From Mycolicibacterium sp. (GTDB lineage Bacteria > Actinomycetota > Actinomycetes > Mycobacteriales > Mycobacteriaceae): a stretch of 48,190 nt of DNA. Position 1 is the stretch's first letter. Each line of letters begins with the position of its first letter. Positions 31,605 through 39,779 of this stretch are shown here, one piece after another. The stretch spans positions 1-48,190 of the forward strand of contig NZ_JAEMTA010000037.1 in assembly GCF_016462545.1 (NCBI RefSeq), given 5' to 3'. The notes beneath the pieces are model-generated. The model had not been told where the DNA came from. It did no database searches and saw only the letters and a list, made by a program, of their open reading frames with translations. The position numbers were made by a program, and so were the translations under genes.

Positions 31605-32855
31605 ATGTACCGCAGTATCCGGACGACGATCGCGATGGCCGGTGCGCTCTGGCTCGTGACCGCGTGTGGGACGTCGGCCGAACAGCCCGTGCCGCCGGGT
31701 CCGACCGAATCCTCCACCGCCGCGGCGCCATCGACCGCGGCCGAACCGGTGGTGCTCACCCCCGTGCTGGCTCAGGTCATCGCCCCCCCGATTCCGGTGC
31801 CCGCCACCGACGGCAGGGTGCATCTGGCATACGAGTTGCAGCTGACGAACGTGCTCGATCAGGACGTCACGGTGGTGTCAGTGGATGCGAAGGCAGGCGA
31901 TCGGACGTTGCTCTCGCTGGCCGGGGACAAGCTGGCGTACTGGATGCGGCGTGCGGGCAATCCGGCACCGACCACCAGCCTGGGTCCGGCACAGAGCGGC
32001 TATGTGTGGCTGGACGTCGTCGTCGACCCGCCCACCGACGGTAATCAGACTGTCCCCCAATCTCTTACGCACGAGCTGGTGGTCGAGGTCAGCAAGCCGA
32101 CACCTCCGCTGATCCCCGCGACGGTGAGCTCAGAGGTCGCACCGGTCACGGTCTCCACCCGCAAACCCGCGGTGATCTCCCCGCCTCTCGACGGTCCACG
32201 CTGGTTGGACGGCAACAGCTGCTGCGACATGACCGCGCATCGAATGGCGTTGAATCCCTTGAACGGCGCGCTGTGGGCCGCCGAGCGTTTCGCCATCGAC
32301 TATGTGCAACTGAGCGCGGACGGCACCGTCTTCACGGGTGACCCGTCCAGGCCCGAGAGCTACCCGTACTTCGGCGCCGACATCCACGCCGTCGCCGACG
32401 GTCCCGTCGTCGCGGTCATCGACGGGTTGCCGGAGCAGGTGGCAGGCCGGAGTCCTGCGGGGCTGCCGCTCGATCAGTACGCGGGCAATCACGTCGTGCA
32501 GGACATCGGCGACGGAAACTACGCGCTGTACGCCCATCTCAAGACGGGCACGGTCACGGTGAAGCCGGGCGATCAGCTCACCGACGGACAGCTGATCGCC
32601 AAGCTCGGCAACTCTGGCAACACCGACGCGCCGCACCTGCACTTCCACGTGATGAGCACGCCGGACCCGTTGCATTCCAACGGTTTACCGTTCGTATTCA
32701 AGGACTTCACCCTGGACGGAAGGCTGACCTCGATGGATGCCCTCGACCCGTTGCTGACGGGCAGGCCCGTGACGATGGCACCGGGATCACAGCCCCGCGA
32801 CGAGAAGAACGTCAGCCCCTTGGTGCTGGACGTGATGACCTATGCCCGGGGGTAG
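31605..32855 (+). CDS. M23-family peptidase-like lipoprotein, one zinc ligand missing
   Basis: A 416-residue secreted lipoprotein: signal segment IAMAGALWLVTAC with lipobox Cys21, a Pro/Ala linker, a beta-rich middle and a C-terminal M23 (LytM-like) domain. The second zinc motif is intact (DAPHLHFHVM, His344 and His346), and the fold motif YALYAHLKTGTVTVKPGDQL is clear. At the first zinc motif HxGxD the protein has Tyr255-F-Gly-A-Asp259, so the usual His is Tyr. It may be a non-catalytic activator or binding protein, as some LytM factors are. It starts 9 nt after the UPF0104 stop and overlaps the DUF3054 gene by 14 nt. Confidence 0.75.
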   Translation: MYRSIRTTIAMAGALWLVTACGTSAEQPVPPGPTESSTAAAPSTAAEPVVLTPVLAQVIAPPIPVPATDGRVHLAYELQLTNVLDQDVTVVSVDAKAGDRTLLSLAGDKLAYWMRRAGNPAPTTSLGPAQSGYVWLDVVVDPPTDGNQTVPQSLTHELVVEVSKPTPPLIPATVSSEVAPVTVSTRKPAVISPPLDGPRWLDGNSCCDMTAHRMALNPLNGALWAAERFAIDYVQLSADGTVFTGDPSRPESYPYFGADIHAVADGPVVAVIDGLPEQVAGRSPAGLPLDQYAGNHVVQDIGDGNYALYAHLKTGTVTVKPGDQLTDGQLIAKLGNSGNTDAPHLHFHVMSTPDPLHSNGLPFVFKDFTLDGRLTSMDALDPLLTGRPVTMAPGSQPRDEKNVSPLVLDVMTYARG

Positions 32856-33222
32856 CGACACCACCACGGCCCGCACCGCGGCGGCCGCACTGCTTGGTGA
32901 TGTCGTGTGCGTGCTGGTGTTCTGCGCCATCGGTCGCCGCAGTCACGCCGAGGGCATCACCGTCGCAGGGGTTCTCGAGACCGCGTGGCCGTTCCTGTCG
33001 GGCACCGCGGCAGGCTGGCTGGCGACCAGGGCGTGGCAGCGACCGACCTCGTTGGCCCCGACGGGGATCGTCGTCTGGTTGAGCACAGTCGTCATCGGAA
33101 TGGTGTTGCGCAAGGCGACTTCCCAGGGCACGGCGATCAGCTTCGTGGTGGTCGCTTCACTTTCGACCGCCATCCTGCTACTCGGTTGGCGCCTCGGCGC
33201 AAGGGTCCTGGCTCGGCGCTGA
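32842..33222 (+). CDS. DUF3054 small membrane protein
   Basis: A 126-residue protein with four hydrophobic helices separated by short basic loops, starting AAAALLGDVVCVLVFCAIGR and ending LGWRLGARVLARR. Size and helix pattern match DUF3054 actinobacterial membrane proteins of unknown function. Conserved-looking positions include GRRSHAEG after helix 1 and the middle TWPF-like segment (TAWPFLSGTAAGWL). The ATG overlaps the end of the M23 lipoprotein gene by 14 nt, so it is probably translated from the same mRNA. Its last 86 nt overlap the 3' end of the convergent histidine kinase. Confidence 0.75.
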   Translation: MPGGSDTTTARTAAAALLGDVVCVLVFCAIGRRSHAEGITVAGVLETAWPFLSGTAAGWLATRAWQRPTSLAPTGIVVWLSTVVIGMVLRKATSQGTAISFVVVASLSTAILLLGWRLGARVLARR

Positions 33223-34567
33223 CAGCATCGCCATCCGCTGAATCCCATTCCGGCTCAGGCGAAGTCGATACCGTCAAGGTGGCACGCAGGCCGCCGAGGG
33301 GACTGTCCGACAATTCGATGCCGCCACCGTGAAGGGACGCCTGCTGCGCCACCAGCGCCAGGCCGAGCCCCGAACCTCCAGCAGCCGCGGTGCTTCCGCG
33401 GGCAAATCGTCCCATGACGAAGTCGTGCTCCTCGGCGGGGAGTCCGCATCCGTCGTCGTCGACGACGACGGTGAGCACCTCGCCTCGGACGTCGGTGGCC
33501 GGGTGCCGATGCGCGGTCAGCACGATCGTGGACGCACCACCGTGGGCGATCGCGTTGCGCACCAGGTTGTCCACCGCGAGTCGCAGTCCACCCGACCAAC
33601 CCCAGATCGCGCCGGCATCGTCGCTGTGGACGACGATCTCCACGTCGCCGGCTCGTGCGTTCTCGCGGGCCACCCGGTCGAGCATGTCCGTGACGTCGAT
33701 CAGTTCGCGATCCTCGACCTGCGCCAGCTGTCCGGACGCCAGCTGACCGAGGGCCGTGATGATCGCCTCCACCCGGCGTTGGGCGCGCGCCAGATCCCCG
33801 ACGACCTCGTCGCGTTCCTCGGCGGGCAGGTCGTGGATGCGCAGGGTGTCGAGGTCGGCGCGCATCGCGGTCAAGGGGGTACGCAACTCGTGGGCGGCGT
33901 TGGCCGCGAAGTCCTGCGCCGCCTGAAGAGAATTCGTCGTCGCCAGCTGCGCCGCGGCGAGGCGTTCGAGCATGCCTGCCATCGCGTCGGACAGCTCCTC
34001 GGCCTCTCGCGCACCCTTCACCGCCGTCATCCGATCGCTGCCCTTGCCCAGTTGCATGGTCTGCTCGGTCAGTCGGCGCAGCGGACGGATCGCCGGACCC
34101 GCCAGCATCCAGCCCAGTCCCCCGGCAATCAACACGGTGACCACGCCGACCGCCGTGTACAGCGGGATGCGAGCGCGGTTCAGGAGAATGCTGTCGGCGC
34201 GGATGCCCACCGACATGAGCACCCCGCCCTGCTGATCGACCGGAATGGTGCGCACCCGATACTCGATGCCGTTGACCTCGACGGTCTCGGTACCTGGCAC
34301 CAACCGCGGCAGCTGCAGGCCGCGCTGGAACACCACCTGACCCGACTGTCGGGACCGACCGGTCTGGAGCACCCCGTTGGTCTGGTCGTAGACGCTGGCG
34401 TCGACGATCGAGTCCAGCCGGCGATCGAGCTGCGCGGCGTCGTTGTTGGCCAACACGAGCGACGTGAGAACCGTGAACACGGCGACGACGGCGGCCGCCG
34501 CGGCCGCGGAGGCCAGCGCGACGCGGGTCCGCAGCGAGGCGGACCTGCCGATGCGGGGCAGCCGCAC
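33137..34567 (-). CDS. Sensor histidine kinase, PrrB-like
   Basis: A 476-residue membrane kinase: helix 1 about residues 15-40, a periplasmic sensor segment, helix 2 about 134-156, a HAMP region, the H box AANAAHELRTPLTAM with phospho-acceptor His226, and an ATPase domain with NLVRNAIAHGG (N box), VDDDGCGLP (G1) and GSGLGLALV (G2). The GTG start lies 1 nt after the response-regulator stop. The arrangement matches the extra prrAB-like pair near mmpL3 in M. smegmatis (MSMEG_0244/0246, from memory), not the main prrAB. The final 38 residues after the ATPase domain overlap the convergent DUF3054 gene. The signal sensed is unknown. Confidence 0.85.
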   Translation of the reverse strand: MRLPRIGRSASLRTRVALASAAAAAAVVAVFTVLTSLVLANNDAAQLDRRLDSIVDASVYDQTNGVLQTGRSRQSGQVVFQRGLQLPRLVPGTETVEVNGIEYRVRTIPVDQQGGVLMSVGIRADSILLNRARIPLYTAVGVVTVLIAGGLGWMLAGPAIRPLRRLTEQTMQLGKGSDRMTAVKGAREAEELSDAMAGMLERLAAAQLATTNSLQAAQDFAANAAHELRTPLTAMRADLDTLRIHDLPAEERDEVVGDLARAQRRVEAIITALGQLASGQLAQVEDRELIDVTDMLDRVARENARAGDVEIVVHSDDAGAIWGWSGGLRLAVDNLVRNAIAHGGASTIVLTAHRHPATDVRGEVLTVVVDDDGCGLPAEEHDFVMGRFARGSTAAAGGSGLGLALVAQQASLHGGGIELSDSPLGGLRATLTVSTSPEPEWDSADGDAVSAEPGPLRRGANRVAGWRSKVKRPPRS

Positions 34568-34568
34568 C

Positions 34569-35276
34569 TCAGGGCTCGTCGCGCAGGACGTACCCGATCC
34601 CGCGAACGGTGTGAATCACCCGCGGGTGACCTTCGCGCTCGAGCTTGCGTCGCAGGTAACTGATGAACACGTCCGCGACGTTGGTGTCGACGTCGAAGTC
34701 ATATCCCCAGACCAGCTCGAGCAACCGCTGCCGCGACAGCACCACACCCGCATTCTCCGCCAGGACGGCGAGCAGGTCGAACTCGCGCTTGGTCAGATCC
34801 GCCCGCTCGCCCTCGACGAACACCAGACGCCGGGCCGTGTCGATGGTGAGCGGCCCGACAGTCATGGTGTCCGGCGATCGCTCCGACAAACTCGACCGTC
34901 GCAACAGCGCGTGCAACCGGGCCACCAGCTCGCCAAGGTCGAACGGCTTGGTCAGGTAGTCGTCCGCGCCCGCTTCGAGCCCGGCGATCCGGTCGTTGAC
35001 CGTATCCCGCGCCGACAGCACGCAGATCGGGATGTCGTTGCCCAACGCCCGCAGCGCAGTCACCACGGCCACGCCGTCGAGCTCCGGCATCTGGACGTCG
35101 AGAACCAACGCATCGAGCGATTCGTTGGACAGCAGTCGCAGCGCTTCCTTGCCGCTCGCCGCGACCCGCACGTCGAAACCCGAATGTCGCAAGCCGCGGG
35201 ATACGGATGTTCGGACGTCTGGATCGTCGTCGACCATCAACACCGTGCGACCCGCGCCGTCAAGCGCGGATGGCAC
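34569..35276 (-). CDS. OmpR-family response regulator, PrrA-like
   Basis: A receiver domain (VLMVDDDPDVRTS, phospho-acceptor Asp60 in LVLDVQMPELDG, Lys in DDYLTKPFDLGEL) is followed by a winged-helix DNA-binding domain (LTKREFDLLAVLAENAG, then LLELVWGYDFDVDTNVADVF and SYLRRKLEREG). The C-terminal half is very like PrrA. GTG 35276 is chosen because it gives about the length of M. tuberculosis PrrA (235 residues versus 236); TTG 35300 adds 8 residues with no ribosome site. The gene lies only 26 nt after a haemophore-like gene and 1 nt before the kinase, so all three may be one transcript. Confidence 0.85.
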   Translation of the reverse strand: MPSALDGAGRTVLMVDDDPDVRTSVSRGLRHSGFDVRVAASGKEALRLLSNESLDALVLDVQMPELDGVAVVTALRALGNDIPICVLSARDTVNDRIAGLEAGADDYLTKPFDLGELVARLHALLRRSSLSERSPDTMTVGPLTIDTARRLVFVEGERADLTKREFDLLAVLAENAGVVLSRQRLLELVWGYDFDVDTNVADVFISYLRRKLEREGHPRVIHTVRGIGYVLRDEP

Positions 35277-35302
35277 GGCGGTGGTGGTCTCCCGCGACAA
35301 AA

Positions 35303-35698
35303 TCAGGGAATGGCTGGGGCAGGCGCAGCGCCGCAGCGATTCTTCAGGTCGACGAGGGGCTGGCGGATCCCCGTGAGGTCAGCCTTGACGCCCGGGTTCT
35401 GGTCCATGTAGGTGGAGACCTGGCTGCGGACCTGGTCGCGCGGCAGACCCTCGAGGCTGGTGAAGAAGTAGTTCACGTCGGGGTGGGTGAACAGGTACGC
35501 CGAGGTCGAAGCAGAGACGCCCGACGCCACACCCGCGAGGTCGGCGGCGGAGCAGTTCGGGGGGTTGAGGGCTGGATCATCTGCCATGGCAGACGGCAGC
35601 GCGCCGAACAGCATCGCGCCTGCGATCGCGCCGGCACCCATTGCGCCAGCTACCGCACGTCGCCCAGCACCGGGCAAGAGCACCGCCCTAAACACCAT
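35303..35698 (-). CDS. Secreted haemophore-like (MHB) protein, Rv0203-type
   Basis: A 131-residue exported protein with a signal peptide ending near SAMADD. The mature domain has two Cys (NCSAADLAG and LKNRCG), likely a disulfide, and the motif SAYLFTHPDVN. In M. tuberculosis Rv0203, Tyr59 and His63 take part in haem binding; the Y-x3-H here has the same spacing. I do not see the third His (His89). AAGGAGC precedes ATG 35698. In M. tuberculosis Rv0203 is adjacent to mmpL11 and passes haem to MmpL3/MmpL11, and the same neighbours occur here. Haem binding is inferred. Confidence 0.75.
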   Translation of the reverse strand: MVFRAVLLPGAGRRAVAGAMGAGAIAGAMLFGALPSAMADDPALNPPNCSAADLAGVASGVSASTSAYLFTHPDVNYFFTSLEGLPRDQVRSQVSTYMDQNPGVKADLTGIRQPLVDLKNRCGAAPAPAIP

Positions 35699-35848
35699 GG
35701 TCAAGCTCCTTCATCGAATGTGCAAAGTACTTCGGGTTGCTTCGGTGACTGCGAACCTGTGCGGTTACCGACAACGGAAGCTAAGCAGAATCGGTGACGA
35801 CTTTCTTGCCTTGCGGTCAAACACGGGTGGAAAACCCCTAAAGCACAG

Positions 35849-35867
35849 TTCACGACCACCTCGTGAA
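35849..35867 (-). terminator. Hairpin after the longer haemophore-like gene
   Basis: TTCACGA-CCACC-TCGTGAA forms a perfect 7-bp stem with a 5-nt loop, 22 nt downstream of the stop at 35890. On the - strand it is followed by a TTT and then GGGGTTTT, a modest T-rich stretch. It may terminate or attenuate transcription between the two haemophore-like genes. The 191-bp gap holds no other gene. Confidence 0.5.
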
Positions 35868-35889
35868 GACACCGGCGAGTCGCTGAGGA

Positions 35890-36456
35890 TCACCTGGGAG
35901 TGGTCGTCGCAGGTCCGGGTAACGGGCCGGTGCCCGGCGTGACGGCGGCGGCGGGCGCCGACTGCGCAGGCGGGGTGGCTCCCGGCACTCCCACGGTCTG
36001 CGCCGTGGGAAGCGCTCCCGGCAAACCTCCGGGGAGCGCGCCGGCCTGCGACTGCACACCCTGCAGCAGGCCCATTGCCTGCGGGAGCGTCAGCGGCAGC
36101 CGGCAGCGGGCGGAGAGTCCCTGCAGCGGACTCTGCAGCGCCTGCATGTCCTTGGCCGCCTGCGGGTTCGCGTCGAAGTAGGCCTTCAGGGCGCCGAGCG
36201 ACTGCGGACCAGCCTGCTGTTGCGAGATGGTCGTCAACGCCGTGTTGGTCTCGGGATGCGCATCGAGGTAATTGCCCATCGAGGTGGCCACGGACCCGAT
36301 CGTGCGAGCGACCTCGCTCGCCGCACAGGGATCTGCGGCGGCCGTCGCGGAGGGGGTCCCCGGCAACGAGATTGCGGTGACGATGACACCACCGACAGCA
36401 GATGCAGCGAACACGCCCGCGAGATATCGCCGAAGCCTGGGAGTGGCGGTGGTCAT
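35890..36456 (-). CDS. Secreted haemophore-like (MHB) protein with Pro/Ala-rich tail
   Basis: A 188-residue exported protein: signal segment AGVFAASAVGGVIVTAISLP, then a mature domain starting near AAADPCAASEV. It carries the same two-Cys, helical MHB pattern as its neighbour, with MGNYLDAHPETN providing the Tyr-x3-His pair of Rv0203-like haem binders, and ends with a 65-residue Gly/Pro/Ala tail that may be wall-associated. GAGGAG precedes ATG 36456 by 8 nt; the upstream open frame is unsupported. It is divergent from mmpL11. The two paralogues are quite different in sequence, so duplication is old. Confidence 0.75.
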   Translation of the reverse strand: MTTATPRLRRYLAGVFAASAVGGVIVTAISLPGTPSATAAADPCAASEVARTIGSVATSMGNYLDAHPETNTALTTISQQQAGPQSLGALKAYFDANPQAAKDMQALQSPLQGLSARCRLPLTLPQAMGLLQGVQSQAGALPGGLPGALPTAQTVGVPGATPPAQSAPAAAVTPGTGPLPGPATTTPR

Positions 36457-36664
36457 GGGTAACTCCTCTAGAGGTTCACACGGGCAAACTGCCTCGTCAA
36501 CGCACGAACTAAGGGCAATTGCCGCTGTTGGGGTTCCCCGGCCCGACATCGGTCACGGGCCATACTGCCATCACGAAAGCCCGCCCACCAACCTGCACAG
36601 CAAATACGCAGGTCAGTTCTGCGGGCAGCTGTCGGCGATTCGACCCGTCGCGACGGGCGGCCAC

Positions 36665-36685
36665 CCTACCGCACGCTGGGGTAGG
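36665..36685. promoter_or_regulatory. Inverted repeat in the haemophore/mmpL11 divergent region
   Basis: CCTACC and GGTAGG form 6-bp arms around 9 bp, 53 nt before the mmpL11 start. The right arm contains TAGGCT, a possible -10 for mmpL11, so a bound regulator could block it. The 281-bp region holds no gene. Iron control would be expected from the haem link, but I do not see a convincing IdeR box. Confidence 0.3.
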
Positions 36686-36737
36686 CTCTCGCTACGAAAC
36701 GCGGGGAGTAAGGCAGGGGTCCGCCATCCAGCAGTTC

Positions 36738-39700
36738 ATGTTGCGGTTGAGCAGCAAGCTGCGCAGATACCGCTGGGCAGTGTTCGCAGCGTGGCTGCTC
36801 CTCTTGGTTCCTTCCGTGTACCTGGCGCTGAACCAGTCCGGCAACCTCACGGGCGGCGGCTTCGAAGTGGCCGGGTCCCAGTCATTGAGCGTCGAGCACG
36901 CGATTCAGGACCACTTTCCGGATCAGGGTGCGTCGCCGCTGGCCTTGGTTGCCGCCCCCCGCGCCGACGCCTCATTCGACGACATGAACCAGGCCGTCGC
37001 CCAGCTCGAGCGCATCGCGGCCGGGGTGCCCAGCGTCAAGGTCGTCCCGAACCCCCAGCAGCCGCCACCTCAGCCGGACCGTCCCTACGTCCTCACCCTG
37101 CAGACCGACTTCAACAGCGGCAGCTCCGACCTCGCAAAGCAACTGCGCAAAGGCGTCGGCATCGACGGCGACCAACCGGGACAGATCGACAACGGCCGCG
37201 TCAAGCTCTACGTGATTGGTCAGGGCGCACTCGGGGCCGCGGCCAGCGAGGCCACCAAGCACGACATCGCTCAGGCCGAGAAGTGGAACCTACCCATCGT
37301 CATGGTGGTGCTGCTGGCGGTCTTCGGGTCGCTGGCGGCCGCCGCGATGCCGCTGGTGCTGGGCATCTGCACGGTCGTCGTGACCATGGGGCTCGTCTAT
37401 CTCCTGTCGATGGTCACGCAGATGTCGGTCTTCGTCACGTCGACGGTGTCGATGTTCGGCATCGCGCTGGCCGTCGACTACTCCCTGTTCATCCTGATGC
37501 GGTTCCGGGAGGAGCTGCGCTCGGGTCGTGACCCGGCGCAGGCGGCCGACGCCGCCATGGCGACCTCCGGCCTGGCCGTGCTGCTCTCGGGTCTCACGGT
37601 CATCGCCTCGGTGACCGGCATCTATCTGATCCACACCCCCGTACTGGCGTCGATGGCGACCGGCGCGATATTGGCCGTCGCGGTCGCCGTCCTGACCTCG
37701 ACGACGTTGATCCCCGCGGTCCTCGCGACGGTGGGCAAGGCGGCCTCCAAACGGTCCTCGTGGCTGCACGTCTCACGCCGACCAGAGACGACGCAGTCGA
37801 GGTTCTGGACCCGATGGGTGGGCTGGGTCATGCGCAGGCAGTGGATCTCCGCGCTGGGCGCCACCCTGGTGCTCGTCGTGCTGGCCACCCCGGCGTTCGC
37901 GATGACACTCGGCAACAGCCTGCAGCGGCAGTTCGAACCCACCCACGAGATCCGCGGCGGCATCAGCGCGGCCGCGCAGGCCCTCGGTCCCGGCGCACTC
38001 GGGCCCATCCGCGTGCTGGTCACCTTCCCCGACGGCAACGCCAACGGATCTCAGAACACCGGTGCCCTGGACGCGGTGCAGCAGAAGATGAGCCAGGGCC
38101 CCGACGTGGCGACGGTGTCGCCTCCGGTGTTCGGCAACGACAACCGCAGCGCGCTGTTGTCGGCTGTGCTGTCGATCGACCCGGAGGATCCCGCCGCCCG
38201 CGACACCGTCGACTGGATGCGCACCCAGCTGCCCCGGGCCGCCCCCGGATCGCCGGCCGTGGTCGACGTCGGCGGACCCACTGCGCTGCTCAAGGATTTC
38301 GATCAACGTGTGGCTGCGACCCAGCCCATGGTCTTCGTGTTCGTCGCGCTCATCGCGTTCGTGATGCTGCTGATCTCGATCCGGTCGGTCTTCCTGGCGT
38401 TCAAGGGCGTCCTGATGACGTGTCTGTCGGTGGCGGCGGCCTACGGCAGCCTCGTCGTCGTCTTCAAGTGGGGCTGGCTGGAGGCGTTGGGCTTCGAGCC
38501 GCTCGGGTCACTGGACAGCACCATTCCGCCGCTCGTCTTGGCGATGACCTTCGGATTGTCCATGGACTACGAGATCTTCCTGCTCACCAGGATCCGCGAG
38601 CGTTTCCTGCAGACCAACAACACGCGCGACGCGGTCGCCTACGGCGTCAGCACCAGCGCCCGCACCATCACCAGCGCGGCGCTGATCATGATCGCGGTGT
38701 TCGTCGGGTTCGCGTTCGCGGGCATGCCCCTGGTGGCCCAACTCGGAGTGGCGTGCGCCGTCGCGATCGCCGTCGACGCCACCATCGTCCGCCTCGTGCT
38801 GGTGCCTGCGCTGATGGCGATGTTCGCCCAGTGGAACTGGTGGCTGCCCGGCTGGCTCGATCGCATCCTGCCGTCGGTGGACTTCGAGAAGCCGCTGCCC
38901 AAGGCCGACATCGGCGACCTGGTCGTCATCCCGGAGGACATCTCCGCGATGGGACCGTCGGGCGCGGACATCCGCAACGTCGTCAAGTCCGCGGCGAAGC
39001 TCAAGACGCTGGCGCCGCAGACCGTCACCGTCGCCGACCCGCTGGCCTTCAGTGGCTGTCTGCCGCCGGGCGGATCGATCGCCGCCCACGTCAAGGGTGG
39101 CGACGAGCCGCTGGCTGCGCTGCGGCCCGGCGGCGGGCAGGAGCGGAGCGACACGGGGAGGTTCGGCGGCGGGCAGGAGCGCAGCGACACGGGGAGGTTT
39201 GGCGACACCCTCCGCCTCAACGGCACCCACTACGGGAGGTCCGGCAAGGCGAACGGCAGGGTCGGCGCGGGCGCAGGCGGCGGACGGTTCTTCCCCCGCA
39301 GGCCCGTGCACCCGGTCACCATGTGGCGCGGCAGGCTCGCGGTCGCCCTCGATGCGCTGGCCACCGCCGCCGACGTGGATCGCCCGACGGTGCGGCGTCT
39401 CAGTCCCATGGAGACCACCAATGTCCTGCTGCCGACGGGCGACCGGTTGCAGATTCCCACCGGCGCCGAAACCCTGCGCCTGAAGTGCTACCTGATCATG
39501 TGCCGCAACAACGCCAAGGACTACGCAGAGTTTGCCGATCTGGTCGAGTCCATGGAGACTCAGGTTGCGGCAGAGGTGCTGGCCGGAATGGACCGGTACT
39601 ACTCTGGACAACAGTTGAGAAGCCAGTGGGTGGCGACGCAACTCGTACGGCGGCTAGCCGACCCGCACCCGTCAGATGATGACGAAGACTGGCTGAGCCC

Positions 39701-39779
39701 CGAGGCGGAGTCCGATTGGGCACACGTCAGGCAGCGCTGTCTATCGGTGGCAGTTGCGATGTTGGAGGAGGCGAGGTGA
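36738..39779 (+). CDS. mmpL11: MmpL11 lipid transporter
   Basis: A 1013-residue RND-type exporter of envelope lipids (monomeromycolyl diacylglycerol and mycolate wax esters), also linked to haem uptake. It starts MLRLSSKLRRYRWAVFAAWL, close to the M. tuberculosis protein, which fixes ATG 36738 over the open frame upstream. The proton-relay pairs are Asp247-Tyr248 (ALAVDYSLFILMR) and Asp610-Tyr611 (GLSMDYEIFLLTR). The cytoplasmic C-terminal domain (from about residue 700) ends RRCLSVAVAMLEEAR as in other mycobacteria. A duplicated 12-residue unit GGGQERSDTGRF (798-821) and a Gly-rich stretch, absent from M. tuberculosis as I recall it, interrupt this domain before RRPVHPVTMWR. The next gene overlaps by 4 nt. 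Confidence 0.95.
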   Translation: MLRLSSKLRRYRWAVFAAWLLLLVPSVYLALNQSGNLTGGGFEVAGSQSLSVEHAIQDHFPDQGASPLALVAAPRADASFDDMNQAVAQLERIAAGVPSVKVVPNPQQPPPQPDRPYVLTLQTDFNSGSSDLAKQLRKGVGIDGDQPGQIDNGRVKLYVIGQGALGAAASEATKHDIAQAEKWNLPIVMVVLLAVFGSLAAAAMPLVLGICTVVVTMGLVYLLSMVTQMSVFVTSTVSMFGIALAVDYSLFILMRFREELRSGRDPAQAADAAMATSGLAVLLSGLTVIASVTGIYLIHTPVLASMATGAILAVAVAVLTSTTLIPAVLATVGKAASKRSSWLHVSRRPETTQSRFWTRWVGWVMRRQWISALGATLVLVVLATPAFAMTLGNSLQRQFEPTHEIRGGISAAAQALGPGALGPIRVLVTFPDGNANGSQNTGALDAVQQKMSQGPDVATVSPPVFGNDNRSALLSAVLSIDPEDPAARDTVDWMRTQLPRAAPGSPAVVDVGGPTALLKDFDQRVAATQPMVFVFVALIAFVMLLISIRSVFLAFKGVLMTCLSVAAAYGSLVVVFKWGWLEALGFEPLGSLDSTIPPLVLAMTFGLSMDYEIFLLTRIRERFLQTNNTRDAVAYGVSTSARTITSAALIMIAVFVGFAFAGMPLVAQLGVACAVAIAVDATIVRLVLVPALMAMFAQWNWWLPGWLDRILPSVDFEKPLPKADIGDLVVIPEDISAMGPSGADIRNVVKSAAKLKTLAPQTVTVADPLAFSGCLPPGGSIAAHVKGGDEPLAALRPGGGQERSDTGRFGGGQERSDTGRFGDTLRLNGTHYGRSGKANGRVGAGAGGGRFFPRRPVHPVTMWRGRLAVALDALATAADVDRPTVRRLSPMETTNVLLPTGDRLQIPTGAETLRLKCYLIMCRNNAKDYAEFADLVESMETQVAAEVLAGMDRYYSGQQLRSQWVATQLVRRLADPHPSDDDEDWLSPEAESDWAHVRQRCLSVAVAMLEEAR
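39129..39200 (+). repeat. Two 36-bp tandem repeats inside mmpL11
   Basis: Bases 39129-39164 and 39165-39200 differ at only two positions. Each encodes GGGQERSDTGRF, so the insertion keeps the frame. The core GGGCAGGAGCG-N-AGCGAC also occurs at 30461 in another gene, which suggests a small dispersed element of this genome. Confidence 0.75.

Noticed and set aside
37760..39679. 639-residue + strand frame inside mmpL11
   Set aside because: It overlaps conserved MmpL11 coding sequence in another frame and is an Arg/His/Gly-rich low-complexity translation.
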